DNA from: Actinomycetota bacterium
GTDB lineage: Bacteria; Actinomycetota; Thermoleophilia; Gaiellales; Gaiellaceae
Assembly (NCBI GenBank): GCA_005883955.1
Contig: VAXH01000079.1
Coordinates: 1-34,142, forward strand
DNA: 34,142 nucleotides
Direction of reading: 5' to 3'
The position numbers and the translations under genes are program-made. Below the pieces are notes generated by a model, which did no database searches, was not told the DNA's origin, and was given only the letters and a program-made list of their open reading frames with translations. Positions 33,924-34,142 of this stretch are shown here, one piece after another. The first letter of the stretch is position 1, and each line of letters starts with the position of its first letter.

Positions 33924-34142
33924 GGCTGCGCGCTCCGAAGACAAGGTGCGCGTCGCGATCATCGGCGTCGGCAACTGCGCAAGCTCGTTCGTCCAGGGCG
34001 TCGAGTACTACAAGGACGCTAAGCCGGACGAGTTCGTGCCCGGCCTGATGCACGTCGACCTGGGCGGCTACCACGTCCGCGACATCGAGTTCACCGCCGC
34101 GTTCGACGTCGTCGAGGGCAAGGTCGGCAAGGATCTCGGCGA
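33904..34142 (+). CDS. ino1: Inositol-3-phosphate synthase (5' part, cut by window end)
   Basis: The first 79 codons from the ATG at 33904, with AAAGGAAG about 5 nt upstream as a ribosome-binding site. The NAD-binding start [20 protein letters not shown] and the following [20 protein letters not shown] with FDV match the actinobacterial type of myo-inositol-3-phosphate synthase, which cyclises glucose 6-phosphate. The product feeds the phosphatidyltransferase encoded just upstream, which overlaps it by 20 nt. Confidence 0.94.
   Translation, partial: MASTNGKAARSEDKVRVAIIGVGNCASSFVQGVEYYKDAKPDEFVPGLMHVDLGGYHVRDIEFTAAFDVVEGKVGKDLG

Overview
This window is a dense, high-G+C bacterial chromosome segment. 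It carries no prophage, plasmid or CRISPR material. The best fit is an actinobacterium (Actinomycetota). There is a dnaK-grpE-dnaJ-hspR-clpB heat-shock cluster controlled by an HspR-type MerR protein. There is also an inositol-lipid cluster (PAP2 protein, CDP-alcohol phosphatidyltransferase, inositol-3-phosphate synthase). The left half keeps the metG-tatD-rsmA-ispE / pth-rplY-prs-glmU / mfd-mazG neighbourhood that I recall from mycobacteria. Very high G+C, a Gram-positive envelope gene set and heavy use of apparently leaderless starts suggest a deep-branching class such as Thermoleophilia; that last step is inference.

Layout. Positions 1-10,031 (minus strand): mazG, a PPIase lipoprotein, mfd, pth, rplY, a membrane protein with an internal duplication, prs, glmU and a tRNA-Gln whose 3' end lies 8 nt before glmU. 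Positions 10,200-15,511 (minus): metG-tatD-rsmA-ispE plus a small membrane protein, joined by 4-nt stop/start overlaps, preceded by an M23-like exported protein whose frame runs 293 nt into metG. Positions 15,585-18,812: rsmI and a ROK glucokinase (minus), a divergent LCP envelope ligase (plus) and an FmdB-type zinc ribbon (minus). Positions 18,852-21,765: a small membrane protein, a pseudouridine catabolism pair (PfkB kinase and PsuG), a GYD protein and a membrane protein. Positions 21,909-30,502: a proteostasis region with a ClpS-cupin fusion, clpB, hspR, a membrane protein, dnaJ, grpE and dnaK, with a divergent M29 aminopeptidase sharing the dnaK control region. Positions 30,659-34,142: a lone REP-type Y1 transposase, a small acidic ORF, moaA and the inositol-lipid genes, cut by the window end.

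How it works together. The left half is housekeeping: UDP-GlcNAc and PRPP supply, translation quality (pth, bL25, RsmA, RsmI, MetRS) and transcription-coupled repair. The middle is stress proteolysis and folding. The right end builds phosphatidylinositol-type lipids.

Three signals stand out. (1) A single polypeptide joins an N-degron adaptor (ClpS) to a cupin domain, behind a 10-codon leader ORF, next to clpB. (2) A recurrent TAnnnT hexamer lies 6-9 nt before start codons at about a dozen genes, pointing to widespread leaderless transcription. (3) A PAP2 protein beside a phosphatidylinositol-phosphate synthase and Ino1 is a candidate for the phosphatase step of that pathway. All three convergent gene pairs overlap at their stop codons by exactly 4 nt. 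No gene-free stretch exceeds about 200 bp.
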